A DNA stretch of 64,000 nucleotides, taken from Saxidomus purpurata (lineage: Eukaryota > Mollusca > Bivalvia > Venerida > Veneridae). The DNA is taken from positions 30,652,193-30,716,192 of the forward strand of contig JAFMSR010000015.1 of NCBI GenBank assembly GCA_022818135.1, in the 5' to 3' direction. Below are positions 48,805-59,617 of the stretch, piece after piece; the first letter of the stretch is position 1, and the number at the start of each line of letters is the position of its first letter. The translations under genes and the position numbers were made by a program. The notes below the pieces were generated by a model that did no database searches, had not been told where the DNA came from, and was given only the letters and a program-made list of their open reading frames with translations.

Positions 48805-49185
48805 TAGCCTGAGTTTCAACGTTAAGAAAAGTATCTAAACAAATGTAAGAATCAAATTATTTTTCTTTACAATCTGAATCTGACATTGTATTCAAGCGCA
48901 GGTGCGAATCTATCTTGTTTTTTTTTGTTTTTTTTTCATATTGTAACATATCTGCAAATATAACAGTAATACATACATTTATACAGCTGCTAGATTGAAT
49001 GGAAAATGTATTTGAATCATACAGCAACTGGTTGACCGAATTAGAAAGTGTCGAGAATGTCCTGAAAATCCATTAAAAAGAACAACCCTGCAGACTATAA
49101 CATGATTTAATTATTCTGACAGTTGAAATACGGTTAAACATTTTGGTAACCAATGTTGTTGCATGTAGCAGATAAACTCAACAAC
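48805..49185. other. Spacer upstream (in + coordinates) of integrase pseudogene
   Basis: No feature is recognised apart from a T-rich patch at 48918-48938. Confidence 0.35.
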
Positions 49186-49189
49186 TTAA

Positions 49190-50470
49190 AGTTCCATTAA
49201 TGTAACTAGTTCATCAAATGTATCCAAAGCTTCGTGCAAAGTAGATGGTAGTGGCAATTCATCTAATAACATCATTACCAGAGCTAGTTCTGAAAATTCG
49301 TCTGTAGCTCCCATTTCAGGTATAAACATCTTTGCACAATTTCATCGCACCTATTCAGTAAGTTCAAGTATACAGGCTTACTCATATCTGGTGAACCCCA
49401 CAGAATGGAACAGTCAAACAAAAGAGATGGACGTCTTTTTGGACAGTGTAGTGGGTGGCCTGCTTCAGTATTCTATGGTCATTCCAAGTGTCCATTACTT
49501 ATTCTAAATCTGAACCAATAACTGGTATGTAACAAAATCTAATTCATTCTATATGTAGGTGGTTAGTGACATTCAGGATCCCACTGTCTCTCATGTCCCT
49601 AAATAAATTTGCACATGTCCTTGTATATGCACTAATTAGATAACTCCAGAACCTTTCAATTCTTTCGTTGTGAGCTGACTTACCAACGATCATTTTTTTG
49701 GCAAATGCATCGTCGTGAACTTCTCTAAACGGACAATGGACATCAGCCATTGTCACATGTCAGTTTGTCACAATTTTCAGTTCCCGCATCTTACTTTAAC
49801 ACTCTAGGAACAAACCTAAACTCCCTGACAACCTGTATATAATATGAACAAATTACGTTTGGGTTATTGTTTGTACGACCTACTTTCAACCAGATGAGTT
49901 TTCTTGACCATCCATCTATTGCACTATGAATACATATTCCAAAAGGCTTGAGATAATCATAACCAGCACAATGCAATATAAGGTTGGGACCTCGTACTGA
50001 ATAAACTCTTCTTGTTAATCTACCAGTCTGTCGACTAAGTACAGCACCTGGAGATGGGATCTTCAAGAGATCACTAACATTTTGCCTGAAAGAGAAACCT
50101 CAATCATGCATTTTTATGTCATATCACATATTTACAATTCAAAGATAAGATATTTCAGACTTAAGGGCCACTGCTAGGTGCTTAAGGCACATATACATGG
50201 ACCCCCTCCATATTACATGTAGGCTGTCACTAGAAAGTGGACAATATATAATGTAAAAGGATGAATATTAAACTGTTAAAATACTTTGAAACCTTTATCT
50301 CATTTTTTTCAGAAGTCTTTATTGCATTGGCCTGATTCCAATAACATGCCCAGAACCACTGGCAAGTTCCTGTTCAATTGCATTGATTATATCATCGGCC
50401 GGTGATGGGTTGGCTCTTTTCTTCAAACCAAGCTTCCTCAGAAGTCTCTGTATAATCATGACGAGTACAA
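49190..50470 (-). pseudogene. rve/DDE integrase-type gene, decayed
   Basis: Minus-strand blocks in order: 'RLLRKLGLKKRANPSPADDI' with 'IEQELASGSGHVIGIRPM' (50.46-50.33 kb); an acceptor CTCTTTCAG; then 'NVSDLLKIPSPGAV' and 'RRVYSVRGPNLILHCAGYDY', 'KPFGICIHSAIDGWSRKLIW', 'NNNPNVICSYYIQVVREF'. After that come 'GKSAHNERIERFW', 'FRDMRDSGILNVTNHLHIE', 'IRFCYIPVI' and 'VMDTWNDHRI'. The order matches the 'integrase core' proteins abundant in mollusc, cnidarian and fish genomes. The expected first catalytic Asp of the 'H-x-D-G-Y-D' box is replaced (HCAGYD). The segment around the second Asp is lost or shifted. The Glu context (NERIERFW) remains. Several stops and frameshifts make it inactive. Confidence 0.75.
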
Positions 50471-50474
50471 GTGA

Positions 50475-50910
50475 AAAATGATTAAATTGTTTTATTTAAT
50501 TATTCGTCTCGGAGTCACTCCAAAAATATCCGGCAAGTGGCATGAAAACTATAAAAACCCGCTTGAGCTGATCTGTACATATTTACAAATATTATAGTAG
50601 ATGCCATCACTGTCCAAAGCTGTGAATCTGTGTGAAATGCTTGTCAAGACATCCAAGTGAAATTTTTGGAGTGTGCGATGGTTCCGTCAAAGTAAAAGGC
50701 ATATATAAGTAAATATGTTGAAAAAACTATAGAGGACCCTTTAAATTTTTGTTGAGTATATAACATATATCATGTTAAATAATTTCGATAATGTTGTTAG
50801 CGTCTACCTGTAAAATATAATGTGCTTCATTCCAAGTACAGCTGTTATTTCAGTAACTGTATAATTGTTGGTCCAATAATATTTTAAAAGTTTATCCATC
50901 ATTCATCAAA
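50475..50910. other. Spacer
   Basis: No supported feature. Confidence 0.35.
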
Positions 50911-50914
50911 CACA

Positions 50915-51112
50915 CGCAGGAACGTGAGGAAGCAGCACGCAATAACCAGTATGCAGTAAGCAGCAAACAGTAAGCAGCACGCACTAGTTAGTGCGCAGTA
51001 AGTAGTGCTCACGCAGGAAGCAGTACGCAGTAAACAGTACACAGTAGACAGTACGCAGTAAGCAGCACGCAGGAAGCAGTACACGGTAGACAGTACGCAG
51101 TAAGCAGCAAAC
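50915..51112 (+). repeat. GCAGTA/GCAGCA-type minisatellite
   Basis: Words CAGTAAGCAG, CACGCAG, TACGCAGTA and GTAGACAGTACGCAGTAA recur with a period of about 7 bases and an higher-order period near 28-35 bases. Open frames on the minus strand reflect the repeat. Confidence 0.8.
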
Positions 51113-51232
51113 AAGACGCTGTCGTTTATGGAATTATGTAGTAATATTTTTAGAAGTTAATACGAACGTAGAAGTGCCATAGTCATAGATAATCGCCATA
51201 CTATAACATTATTTTTTAAAAGTAATGTATAG

Positions 51233-51545
51233 GTAAAGTGTTTGTTTATTATAGTGTCACCCCTATATATGGCCAGCCATTTCTGACTTATGAGACACCT
51301 TCTTTTTAAGCACGTGTACCTCCCGAATCCTATCCTTTTAATGCCAGGCCCCAGGCAGGTAGGCATACGGTAACCATTATTTAACTAGCTGGCGGCTCAC
51401 CAACCGGCCATATCAGAACGGACCCCTGCTGGGATTCGAACCTTCGACCGCTCCTAAGGCGGATATCAGAACGGACCCCTGCTGGGATTCGAACCTTCGA
51501 ACCGCTCCTAAGGCGGGTGCCTAAACCACTAGACCAAGGGAGACG
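51233..51545 (-). mobile_element. tRNA-derived SINE, copy 2, with internal duplication
   Basis: On the minus strand: 'CCTTGGTCTAGTGGTTTAGG' (A-box), 'GCACCCGCCTTAGGAGCGGT', B-box GGTTCGAATCCC, then the same body as at 9066. About 57 bases spanning the B-box and 'GGGGTCCGTTCTGATATC' are duplicated in tandem (51411-51467 against 51468-51526). The tail is TTTACC-type. Confidence 0.85.
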
Positions 51546-52429
51546 GTGTATGATAATTGAGCTCTTTAACGCGAAACCCTGTCTTAGAATCATAAAAGGT
51601 AAAATTGAAATTAATGAATAAATAGTATGCGACCTTTGTCCGACGTCAGACATCAAAAAGCTAGTTTTCTTCATTTGTTATGAAATTTTGCATAATGGTA
51701 CTCTTAACATGGTTCGTATTTAGCTTGTTTTAATATTAATGTTTTTCACTTCGTTTCCTAGCAACGCGATGGTGACTGACAATGGTGTAAAATCGACGTA
51801 TTACATACAAAATTGGTTCAAAAATGCCCCTATTTCAATTCCGAACACACCATGTGCTATCTCTCAATATTTGTCGTCATTATTTCAAACGCGAAACGTT
51901 TAATACTGAAAATTATATAGCATAATTTGTTTCAGATATTTTATGTCACATTATTTCAGTCGTCATTTTAGTCTTTTTATGAACAGTAAAGTACAGCAAA
52001 ACACTCCCTATCACACTCTTTTGTTGAGTTTTTGCTCGTGAAAGCAAAAGGAAGAATGAAAGCTAGTAAAGCCAGCAACTGCACCACAGGCTTTCACATA
52101 AAAACGGTTTCATCTTTCTATGGGTTAAATGTGATATACAAAATGTCAAATACTTCAAAACACCTGACCAAAGAAAAAGTAACATACAACCCAAATTATG
52201 TGCCGTAAAATCTTGTCTAATACTTGAAACTGCACCATTGGCAAATTCTAGATTTTGCCAACCGGCGAGGACAGCCATCCACCGCCAAACCCGGCCTAAC
52301 CCCAAGTCATGCCTTGTCTGCATCTGTCCCTTACTCTCCTACATGAAATGATAAAGATCTACGTTTTCTGTAGTATTGGTGGGAAGCTTCAATTGGAAAT
52401 AAAGGGAAAATAATGAAATTAATAAAAAT

Positions 52430-52522
52430 GTGGTCGCACTAGGGCTCGAACCAGCGACCTTAAAATGAAATGTACAATTCATACACTCAAATATCTCGCT
52501 TTTACCGCACGGCCAGCGCTGC
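52430..52522 (-). repeat. tRNA-like sequence with B-box
   Basis: The minus strand has CTGGCCGTGCGGTAAAAG (A-box-like) and GCTGGTTCGAGCCC (B-box) separated by more than usual. The stems do not close well, so a working tRNA is unlikely; it is a SINE head or pseudogene. Confidence 0.5.
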
Positions 52523-52764
52523 GCGATTTCCTTTTGTCAGATTATTGTATAAAATAATTAAAACTTATTCAGTTGACTTATTCCTCGGCACTGGAGCGGT
52601 CTATTTCAAAATACAAAAACACGTATAACCTAGAAATCGAACTGTACAAAAATCAGCAATTTTTATAGCAATCAAGCAATTCTGAAAATCCATATTTGAA
52701 TATTGACAGTTTTCAATTTTATACCGAACTCAAAATTAAATTGTATTCGATATAAAGCTGAAAA

Positions 52765-53461
52765 GTACGATGGCACAGAGGTGACATGTGTATGTTTTTA
52801 TTTATCACGTACGCACGACATACTAAGTCGTGCGCACGAGATACTATGTCGTGCGCACGAGATAATTAAGTCGTGCGCAGGAGTTACTATGTCGTGCGCA
52901 CAAGTTACTAAGTCGTGCGCACGAGATACTATGTCGTGCGCACGAGATAATTAAGTCGTGCACACGAGATACTATGTCGTGCGCACGAGATAATTAAGTC
53001 AATGTAGGGAACTGATTTGACTGACTTAATTATCTCGTGCGCACGACATAGTATCTCGTGCGCACGACATAGTATCTCGTGCGCACGACTTAGTAACTCG
53101 TGCGCACGACTTAGTAACTCGTGCGCACGGCATAGTAACTCGTGTGCACGACATAGCTACTCGTATGCACGACTTAATTATCTCGTGCGCACGACATAGT
53201 ATATCGTGCGCACGACATAGTAATCTCGTGCGCACGACATAGTAACTCGTGCGCAAGACTTAATTATCTCGTGCGCACGACATAGTATCTCACGCGCAAG
53301 GCTTAGTAACTCGTGCGCACGACTTAGTAACTCGTGCGCACGACATAGTAACTCGTGCGCACGACTTAAATATCTAGTGCGCACGACATAGTATCTCGTG
53401 CGGACGACTTAGTCGCACGAGATAAATAAAAACATGCACATGTCACCTCTGTGCCACCGTA
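52765..53461. mobile_element. ~700-bp inverted-repeat element built around a palindromic minisatellite
   Basis: The terminal pair is 'ATGGCACAGAGGTGACATGT' at 52770 and its reverse complement 'ACATGTCACCTCTGTGCCAC' near 53438-53457, running on into 'TTTTTATTTATC' on each side. Everything between is the 21-bp array and a ~35-bp centre. Confidence 0.85.
52806..53415. repeat. 21-bp palindromic minisatellite with central inversion
   Basis: The unit is GTGCGCAC with side arms GAGATACTATGTC or GAGATAATTAAGTC/GAGTTACTAAGTC. Left of the centre (52990-53020) the units read one way for about nine repeats. To the right they read as reverse complement for about twenty. GTGCGCAC is itself a perfect palindrome of alternating purine and pyrimidine. 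Confidence 0.9.
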
Positions 53462-53694
53462 GAAAAGGTTTGAAATTACGATAGGGGCATTTTTTAACCA
53501 ATTTTGCATATAAAACGTAGATTTTACACCATTGACATTCGACGTCGCGTTCTAGGAAACGAAGTGAAAAATAGAAAATTTAAAAAGAGTAAAATACGAA
53601 CAACATTTTAGAGTACCGTTTTGGAGAATTTCATTTCAATCGGAGAAAACTCGCTTTTTGACGTCTGAGAACGTAATTATCACAGTTTGACGTC

Positions 53695-54935
53695 GTTGTA
53701 CATTAGCCTTGGAGAGTATTCATTCGATTTCTAAACGAATGACATTTTTTCATGATTAGATATTCCTTTTCATTGTTTAAATCATAAACAGTTCAAATTT
53801 ATCCGTTTTAATTTCATAAACAGACTAGGTATTTCATAGTATTTGGCATGTTTGGAATCCCTGTTTCCATGGCAAGACAATAATAATTTATTTCCATAGG
53901 TTTTTGTATAAATAACTTCGCCAACGATTACCGATTTCTAATATATACTTAATATTTATGTTATTGCATAACGCTACAAATTCTTCAATTTTTCGTATAC
54001 ATGTACAAGGGCTCATACATTTTAAACGTTATCAACCATGGCATGAGCGGGTCCGTGGCGTGATAACTGATCCTCAACTGCAAAGGACCCGAGTGCTGTA
54101 TTGTGCTGTCTTTGAGCCGATTATCACTCTCTGGCTTTTTATGTACTTTTAGAACATTGACAGCATTATAAAAATGATTTTTTTCAAGTGTACCATTAAC
54201 AATTAGCAACAGTTATAGCAGGCAGCCTGCAGACTGAGGAACACTGTGTGACAAATAAATTAAGAGATACAGTGCCCACTTCAGAAAAATGTACAGGAGT
54301 CATGTAATGTAATTTTCTGAAACAGAATAATATCGTCATTCGTGCCTTTGTTGTATGTGATGTATCTTTAATTTGACAGTCATCGGAATCATATAGGCGT
54401 TTCCTATCAAACAGTTTTTTTTTCTGAATAAGTCAACAGTTTAAGGTCACTGTTTATCTATACTGGTCTATACCTTGATTTGTCAATGACCTGTAAATAG
54501 ACATTGGTATTAACGGGCAAGCCGGAAATATACACTTGACATATCCCGTCATTGTACCCCGCGCTAAACGTGAGAGTGTTCGCGTACAGTATGTCAATGT
54601 ATCAGTACGTGCTGATTTGTGATGTTATTAAGAGACTTCATCTTGAACCCAAATATTGTTCTTCTTAAGCCGGCCTCGGAAATCACTTGATTGTACATAG
54701 GCTTATGTAGGCAGAATTCTAAACCTCTTGCCTAGAAACATAGAGCTTAGATAATTTGAATGTAGCATCATTATAGTGCTTCTCTATGAATATTGTTAAG
54801 ATGAGGACCCTCCTTCCTGCCTTCTAGAAGTGTTGACCTTGTGTTATAATCAATGGTAGCGATATAGGGCCATCTTTCCCTCTTTTTGTTCGAATATTCG
54901 TTCTAAAGTATGATAACTTAAGACATTTCGAAAAA
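53695..54935. other. Foldback interior, no gene recognised
   Basis: The small open frames at 53.96-54.2 kb have no family signature. 'ATATAGGGCCATCTTTCCCT' at about 54862 echoes 48768. Confidence 0.4.
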
Positions 54936-54939
54936 CCGT

Positions 54940-57357
54940 TAGGCCGCCAGGCCGCTTGGTGGTTATGTTGATGAAACATCTATTTTCTTATAATGAAATC
55001 GTATTTTTAAAGAGCTATGGTCTCTTACTGTATCTGTCTCTCTAAAGCTTGCACCGTATTAACCTTGAAAAAGGATGGTGAGCAATAAGCACGTCAAACA
55101 AATAAACTAACAAGCTTGGCCGCTAGGCCGCCAGGCCGCCAGGCCGCTTGGGTGTCATGTTGATGAAGAAATATATTTTCTTATAACGAAATCATCCTTT
55201 TTGATATTGTTATCTCAGAATGAGCGACATTGAATAATGTGAATTATACCATATTTTCGTTTAAAAAAAGTTTAGTCGTTTGGCTGCTAGGCCGCATGGG
55301 TTTTATGTTGATGAAGAAATCAATTTTCTTATAACGGAATTGTATTTTTGTGATATTTTTATAGCAGAATGAGCGACATTAAAATAAAGTGAACATACCA
55401 TAGTTTCGTTAAAAAAACCAAAGATGCTATGTCGCTCGGCCACCAGGCCGCTAGGCCGCTGGGGTGTTATGTTGATGAAGAAATATGTTTTCTTTTAACG
55501 AAATCGTACTTTTTGATATTTTTATCGCAGAATGAGCGACATTGAATAAAGTGAATATACCATATTTGGCCGCTAGGCCGCCAGGCCGCTGGGGTTTTAT
55601 GTTGATGAAGATATCAATTTTCTTATAACGAAATTGTATTTTTGTGATATTTTTATCGCAGAATGAGCGACATTGAAAATAGTGAAATTACCATAGTTTA
55701 GTTAAAAAAGAAGTTAAGTCGTTTGGCCGCTAGGCGGTAGGCCGCCAGGCCGCTGGGGTTTTATGTTGATAAAGAAATCATTTTTCTTATAACGAAATTG
55801 TATTTTTGTGATATGTTTATCGCAGAATAAGCGACATTGAAAAAAGTAAAATTACCATAGTTTCGTTAAAAAAAAAGATGTTTAGTCGTTTGGCCGCCAG
55901 GCCGCTAGGCCGCTAGGCTGCCAGGCCGCTGGGGTTTTATGTTGATAAAGAAATCAATTTTCTTATAACGAAATTGTATTTTTGTGATATGTTTATCGAA
56001 GAATGAGCGACATTGAAAAAAGAAAAATTACCATAGTTTCGTTAAAAAAAAAGATTTTTAGTCGTTTGGCCGCTAGGCCGCCACGTCGCTAGGCCGCCAC
56101 GCCGCCAGGCCGCTGGGCTTTTATGTTGATAAAGAAATCAATTTTCTTATAACGAAATTATATTTTTGTGATATGTTTATCGCAGAATGAGCGACATTGA
56201 AAAAAGTAAAATTACCATAGTTTCGTATAAAAAAAAGATGTTAGGTCGTTCGACCGCTAGGCCGCTGGGGTGTTAGGTTTATGAAGAAATATATTTTGTT
56301 ATAACGAAAACGTATTTTTTATTTTTTTTATCGCAGAATGAGCGACAGTAAATAAAGTGAATATACCATATTTTCGTTGACAAAAAATAAATGTCATTTG
56401 GCCGCCAGGCCGCTGGGGTTTTATGTTGATGAAGAAATCAATTTTCTTTTCGAAATTGTATATTTGTGATATTTTTCTCGCAAAATAAGCGACACTGAAA
56501 AAAAATAATTACCATAGTTTCGTTAAAAAAAGATGTTTAGTCGTTTAGCTGCTAGGCCGCCAGGCCTCTAGGCCGCTGGGTTGTTATGTTGATGAAGAAA
56601 TATATTTTCTTATAACGAAATCGTACTTTTTGATATTTTTATCGCAGAATCAGCGACATTTGATCAAGTGAATATAATATATTTTCGTAAAAAAAGATGT
56701 TTGGTCGTTTGGCCGCCAGGCCGCTGAGGCATTTTGAAGAAGAAATCAATGTTCTTATAACGAAATTGTTTTTTGTGATATTTTTACCGAAGAATGAGCG
56801 ACATTAAATAAAGCTTATATGTCATATTTTCTTTAAAAAAGTCGTTTGGCCGCTAGGCCGCTAGGCCGCCAGGCCGCTGGTGTTTTATTTTAAAAATAAA
56901 ATCAATTTTCTTATAATGAAATTGCATTTTTGTAATATTTTTCTCGCAGAATGAGCGACATTGAATAAAGTGTATATACCATAGTTTCGTTTAAAAAAAG
57001 ATTTTAGTCGTTTGGCTCCTAGGTCGCCAGGCCGTTGGGCTACTGGTGTTTTATGTTGATGAAGAAATCAATTAAGAAAGTCTGTTAGTGTTTTTAATAT
57101 AAAACAATTTTTTGAATGTTTCTGCTTTGCAAAATGAACTTATTTCATTGACCATCAAGTCAGGCCGCTAGGCCGCTGGGCCGCCAAGTTCACGCCGCTA
57201 GGCCGCCAGGCCGCTAAGTTCACGCCGTTAGGCCGCCAGGCCGCTAGGCCGCCAAATTCACGCCGCTAGGCCGCCAGGCCGCTAGGCCGTCAGCTTCACG
57301 CCGCTAGGCCGCTGGGCCGCTAACATCACGCCGCTAGGCCGCCAACTTCACTGACAT
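54940..57357 (-). repeat. Right arm: composite units in inverse orientation
   Basis: About thirteen units of roughly 165 bases alternate GGCCGCTAG/GGCCGCCAG 9-mers with the spacer 'GGGGTTTTATGTTGATGAAG', 'TTTTCTTATAACGAAAT', 'ATCGCAGAATGAGCGACATT' and 'ACCATAGTTTCGTT'. It is the reverse complement of the left arm but about twice as long. The outer 180 bases are near-pure 9-mer. Confidence 0.88.
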
Positions 57358-57359
57358 AT

Positions 57360-58043
57360 TAAGTAAACGGCGCTACTTATTGAAATGAAGCTAGGGAAGT
57401 CACAAACGTTCCACGAAACCGCCATACTATTTGAAATATTGGGCGCAACTACTATGCAATGAACAAATTTTACTGGGAATACAAAATGGATTTGTATGAA
57501 ACGCGGTACACTGATAACTGCACTTGAAATAGGGAGAAATTATGCAGATTTAGGATGTGTTTCTTTATTAGCTCAGAATTGATTCAAAAACTTTAGACCG
57601 ATTTTACCGGCATGGTAAAATAACCGGAAGTGCCAATCTGGGATGCAAGAATACGTTAGCCATGAGAGAGCTGGAACGAAAAGTAAAACAATGATTAGAA
57701 TGCTACTGAACACTCGATATCATCTAGCCGAACATTTATACGATTGTATTTGTTAGTTTGTAGAGAAGTACACCATAAAATTGGATGCATATTAAAATAA
57801 CTTATAAGACCATAAGCAATACTTAAAGGGTAAAAATCTCCCCGAGGCCTAATAGATTAAGCACAAAAAGCAGTAATAACCATTTGTAAAATTAGCGAGT
57901 ATATAGGCAATTTTAATTTTTTCGTGTGTAGCGATTTGTTATAAGATGTCGTTTTACAGGCAGTTTGTGACTAAAAGTGACATGTAGCCCATTTCAGGCA
58001 TTTTCACAAAAATAACAAATCTGTTAGTGGTAGGATATGGCCC
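57360..58043. other. Spacer right of the foldback element
   Basis: I looked here for the missing second F5/8C exon of gene 2 and did not find it. No other feature. Confidence 0.4.
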
Positions 58044-58047
58044 TTAA

Positions 58048-58405
58048 AGCTGCTCGCTCTCAGTTACCTTTAAAAAAAATAATTTTCAAAAAAAAATTCA
58101 CATTCTTATTCATAAATGTAAAATTAAAGGCTAGAATAAAAAATAAGCAAAAATCTAGGTAGGAATTTGCAGAAATCGATTTAAAAGGTCGGTTACACGG
58201 CACCGCTACACTATATGTTTATATTGAAATTTCAAAAGCGTTTGCAACGCTTTTGAATTTGGTAGCGTATTTTTCGAATTTTAGAGATAAATGTGACATG
58301 AATTTATACTGGAGCCTTTTTATATCACCATATGTTCTAAAATACGTTATTTGCATACAGTTTGAAGAACTTAATTTTTTTACCAAAATCTGAGAGACAG
58401 CAGCT
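58048..58405 (+). mobile_element. AGC-type TTAA MITE, copy 4
   Basis: Ends AGCTGCTCGCTCTCAG and CTGAGAGACAGCAGCT; TTAA at 58044-58047 and 58406-58409. It is very close to the 32258 copy across its whole length, including the 'GCGTTTGCAACGC' hairpin. Confidence 0.9.
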
Positions 58406-58687
58406 TTAAATTTGACGGTATATTAGATATTGCCATATTTGTGTTCTTCAAAGATCGTTATAAATGTGCCGCGAAAGTTACAGATACGACATTATGAAAA
58501 TGAGTCACGGAATTTATCCAAGTGTTTATCCTTTTCTGCTAGTAAATCTGAGACTGCGTCAAGTTTTAATTTCAATAGCGTGTGAGAAAATATTATATCT
58601 ATTATTGGGAATCTTGGAACACACCTCGTATTTGTATAAAAAAGATAAACACTCGCAGTTACACTTATTTTAGACATTTCCATTTAA

Positions 58688-59617
58688 GGGGGGTCACTGG
58701 TGAGGTTTTTGGATTTTTGCACTTCCGGAAATTTACATTTGTTATATTTCAAAAATGATGAGTTAACTGGAAAAAACAATTATGTAGTGGTAAACTTAGG
58801 CACAACAGAAATATTTTAGTGTAAAAAAATTGAACATTTTTGAGAAAAAATATTTTGACCTCACATTTTGTGACTAAATTGACTAATTTTGTCATATGTC
58901 AACATGGGGGTAGGGGTACAAAAATAGTCATTTCTCAAAAACCGTTTAAGATATTTACTTAATGCAAACTGTATTACAAGAATTATTGTTGGGATATAAA
59001 AAATAATTAATAACTAGTTCCTTTCACAGTTCTTTGTTACAGACCTATGCCGTCATATCTCAAAGCTCGTCGAGATATAAAAAAACACATGCTTTGTCAG
59101 TTTTTATTGAATTTTTTTCTTATATGCACATTGACCCCCATTTTTTATTTTTGCATTCTAAAACAAAGGTTTTAATCAAATTGTAGACAAAATAACTGAA
59201 AAACGTTGTTATTCCTTTATCATGAAATATTCATTTATCAAAAATTGAAAAAATGAATTTTAGTAAAGTGGGTGGGGTAATAATAAGGAGCGTAATATTT
59301 ATTCAGATGATGATAGAAATACCACTATCTCTAATTTTTCATCCTAAAGTATGGCATACTACATTAGGAGAGATTAAAATTTAATACCCATTCTGAAAGA
59401 TACACCACATATATAAACGTTCACAATACGAAAATTCTAGCTAATTCTGCATTTAGCATCTTATCTGATAGTGTATCACTAAAGATTAATATTGCGAAAA
59501 AGTTAAGTCATTGACCCATCATTATTTTTCCAGAAATTAACTAGCAATATGTTAGTCTCCATAAAAAACAAGGTCAATAAAATTTCTTGTTATTTTGAAT
59601 TTCAACAGTGACCCCCC
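58688..59617 (-). mobile_element. 930-bp TTAA-flanked element, copy 2 (inverted)
   Basis: TTAA at 58684-58687 and 59618-59621 and termini GGGGGGTCACTG / CAGTGACCCCCC. It is the reverse complement of 23628-24558 with scattered substitutions and almost no length change, so both derive from one short non-autonomous master. Confidence 0.9.

Larger units (their letters stand above)
51636..53690. mobile_element. ~2-kb element with ~215-bp inverted repeats
   Basis: 51636-51850 is the reverse complement, with scattered differences, of 53470-53690: 'TTTTTCACTTCGTTTCCTAG', 'CAATGGTGTAAAATC', 'AAAATTGGTT' and 'AAATGCCCCTAT'. There is no transposase inside. A second inverted-repeat element (52765-53461) and a tRNA-like sequence sit within it. 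Confidence 0.75.
46217..57357. mobile_element. Giant foldback-like element with repeat-array inverted arms (11.1 kb)
   Basis: The outermost ~230 bases of the left side ('GTGAAGTTGGCGGCCTAGCG', 'GGCGTGAATTTGGCGGCCTA', 'TTGATGGTCACTGAAATAAG', 'TTTGCAAGCAGACACATTCA') reappear in the same order as reverse complement at 57080-57357. Both arms then continue inward as arrays of the same composite unit in opposite orientation. Long inverted arms made of internal tandem repeats are the defining form of foldback elements. I find no clean target duplication. The interior (47.4-54.9 kb) holds a dead integrase gene and several nested elements. It is not established that the integrase belongs to the element. 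Confidence 0.7.

Noticed and set aside
52430..52522. Functional tRNA gene with intron
   Set aside because: The stems do not close and the spacing between A- and B-like boxes is atypical; treated as tRNA-derived.
46217..57357. Regular repeats with similar-length spacers, CRISPR-like at first sight
   Set aside because: The spacers are copies of one sequence and not diverse, the repeats are runs of 9-mers, and the DNA is eukaryotic.
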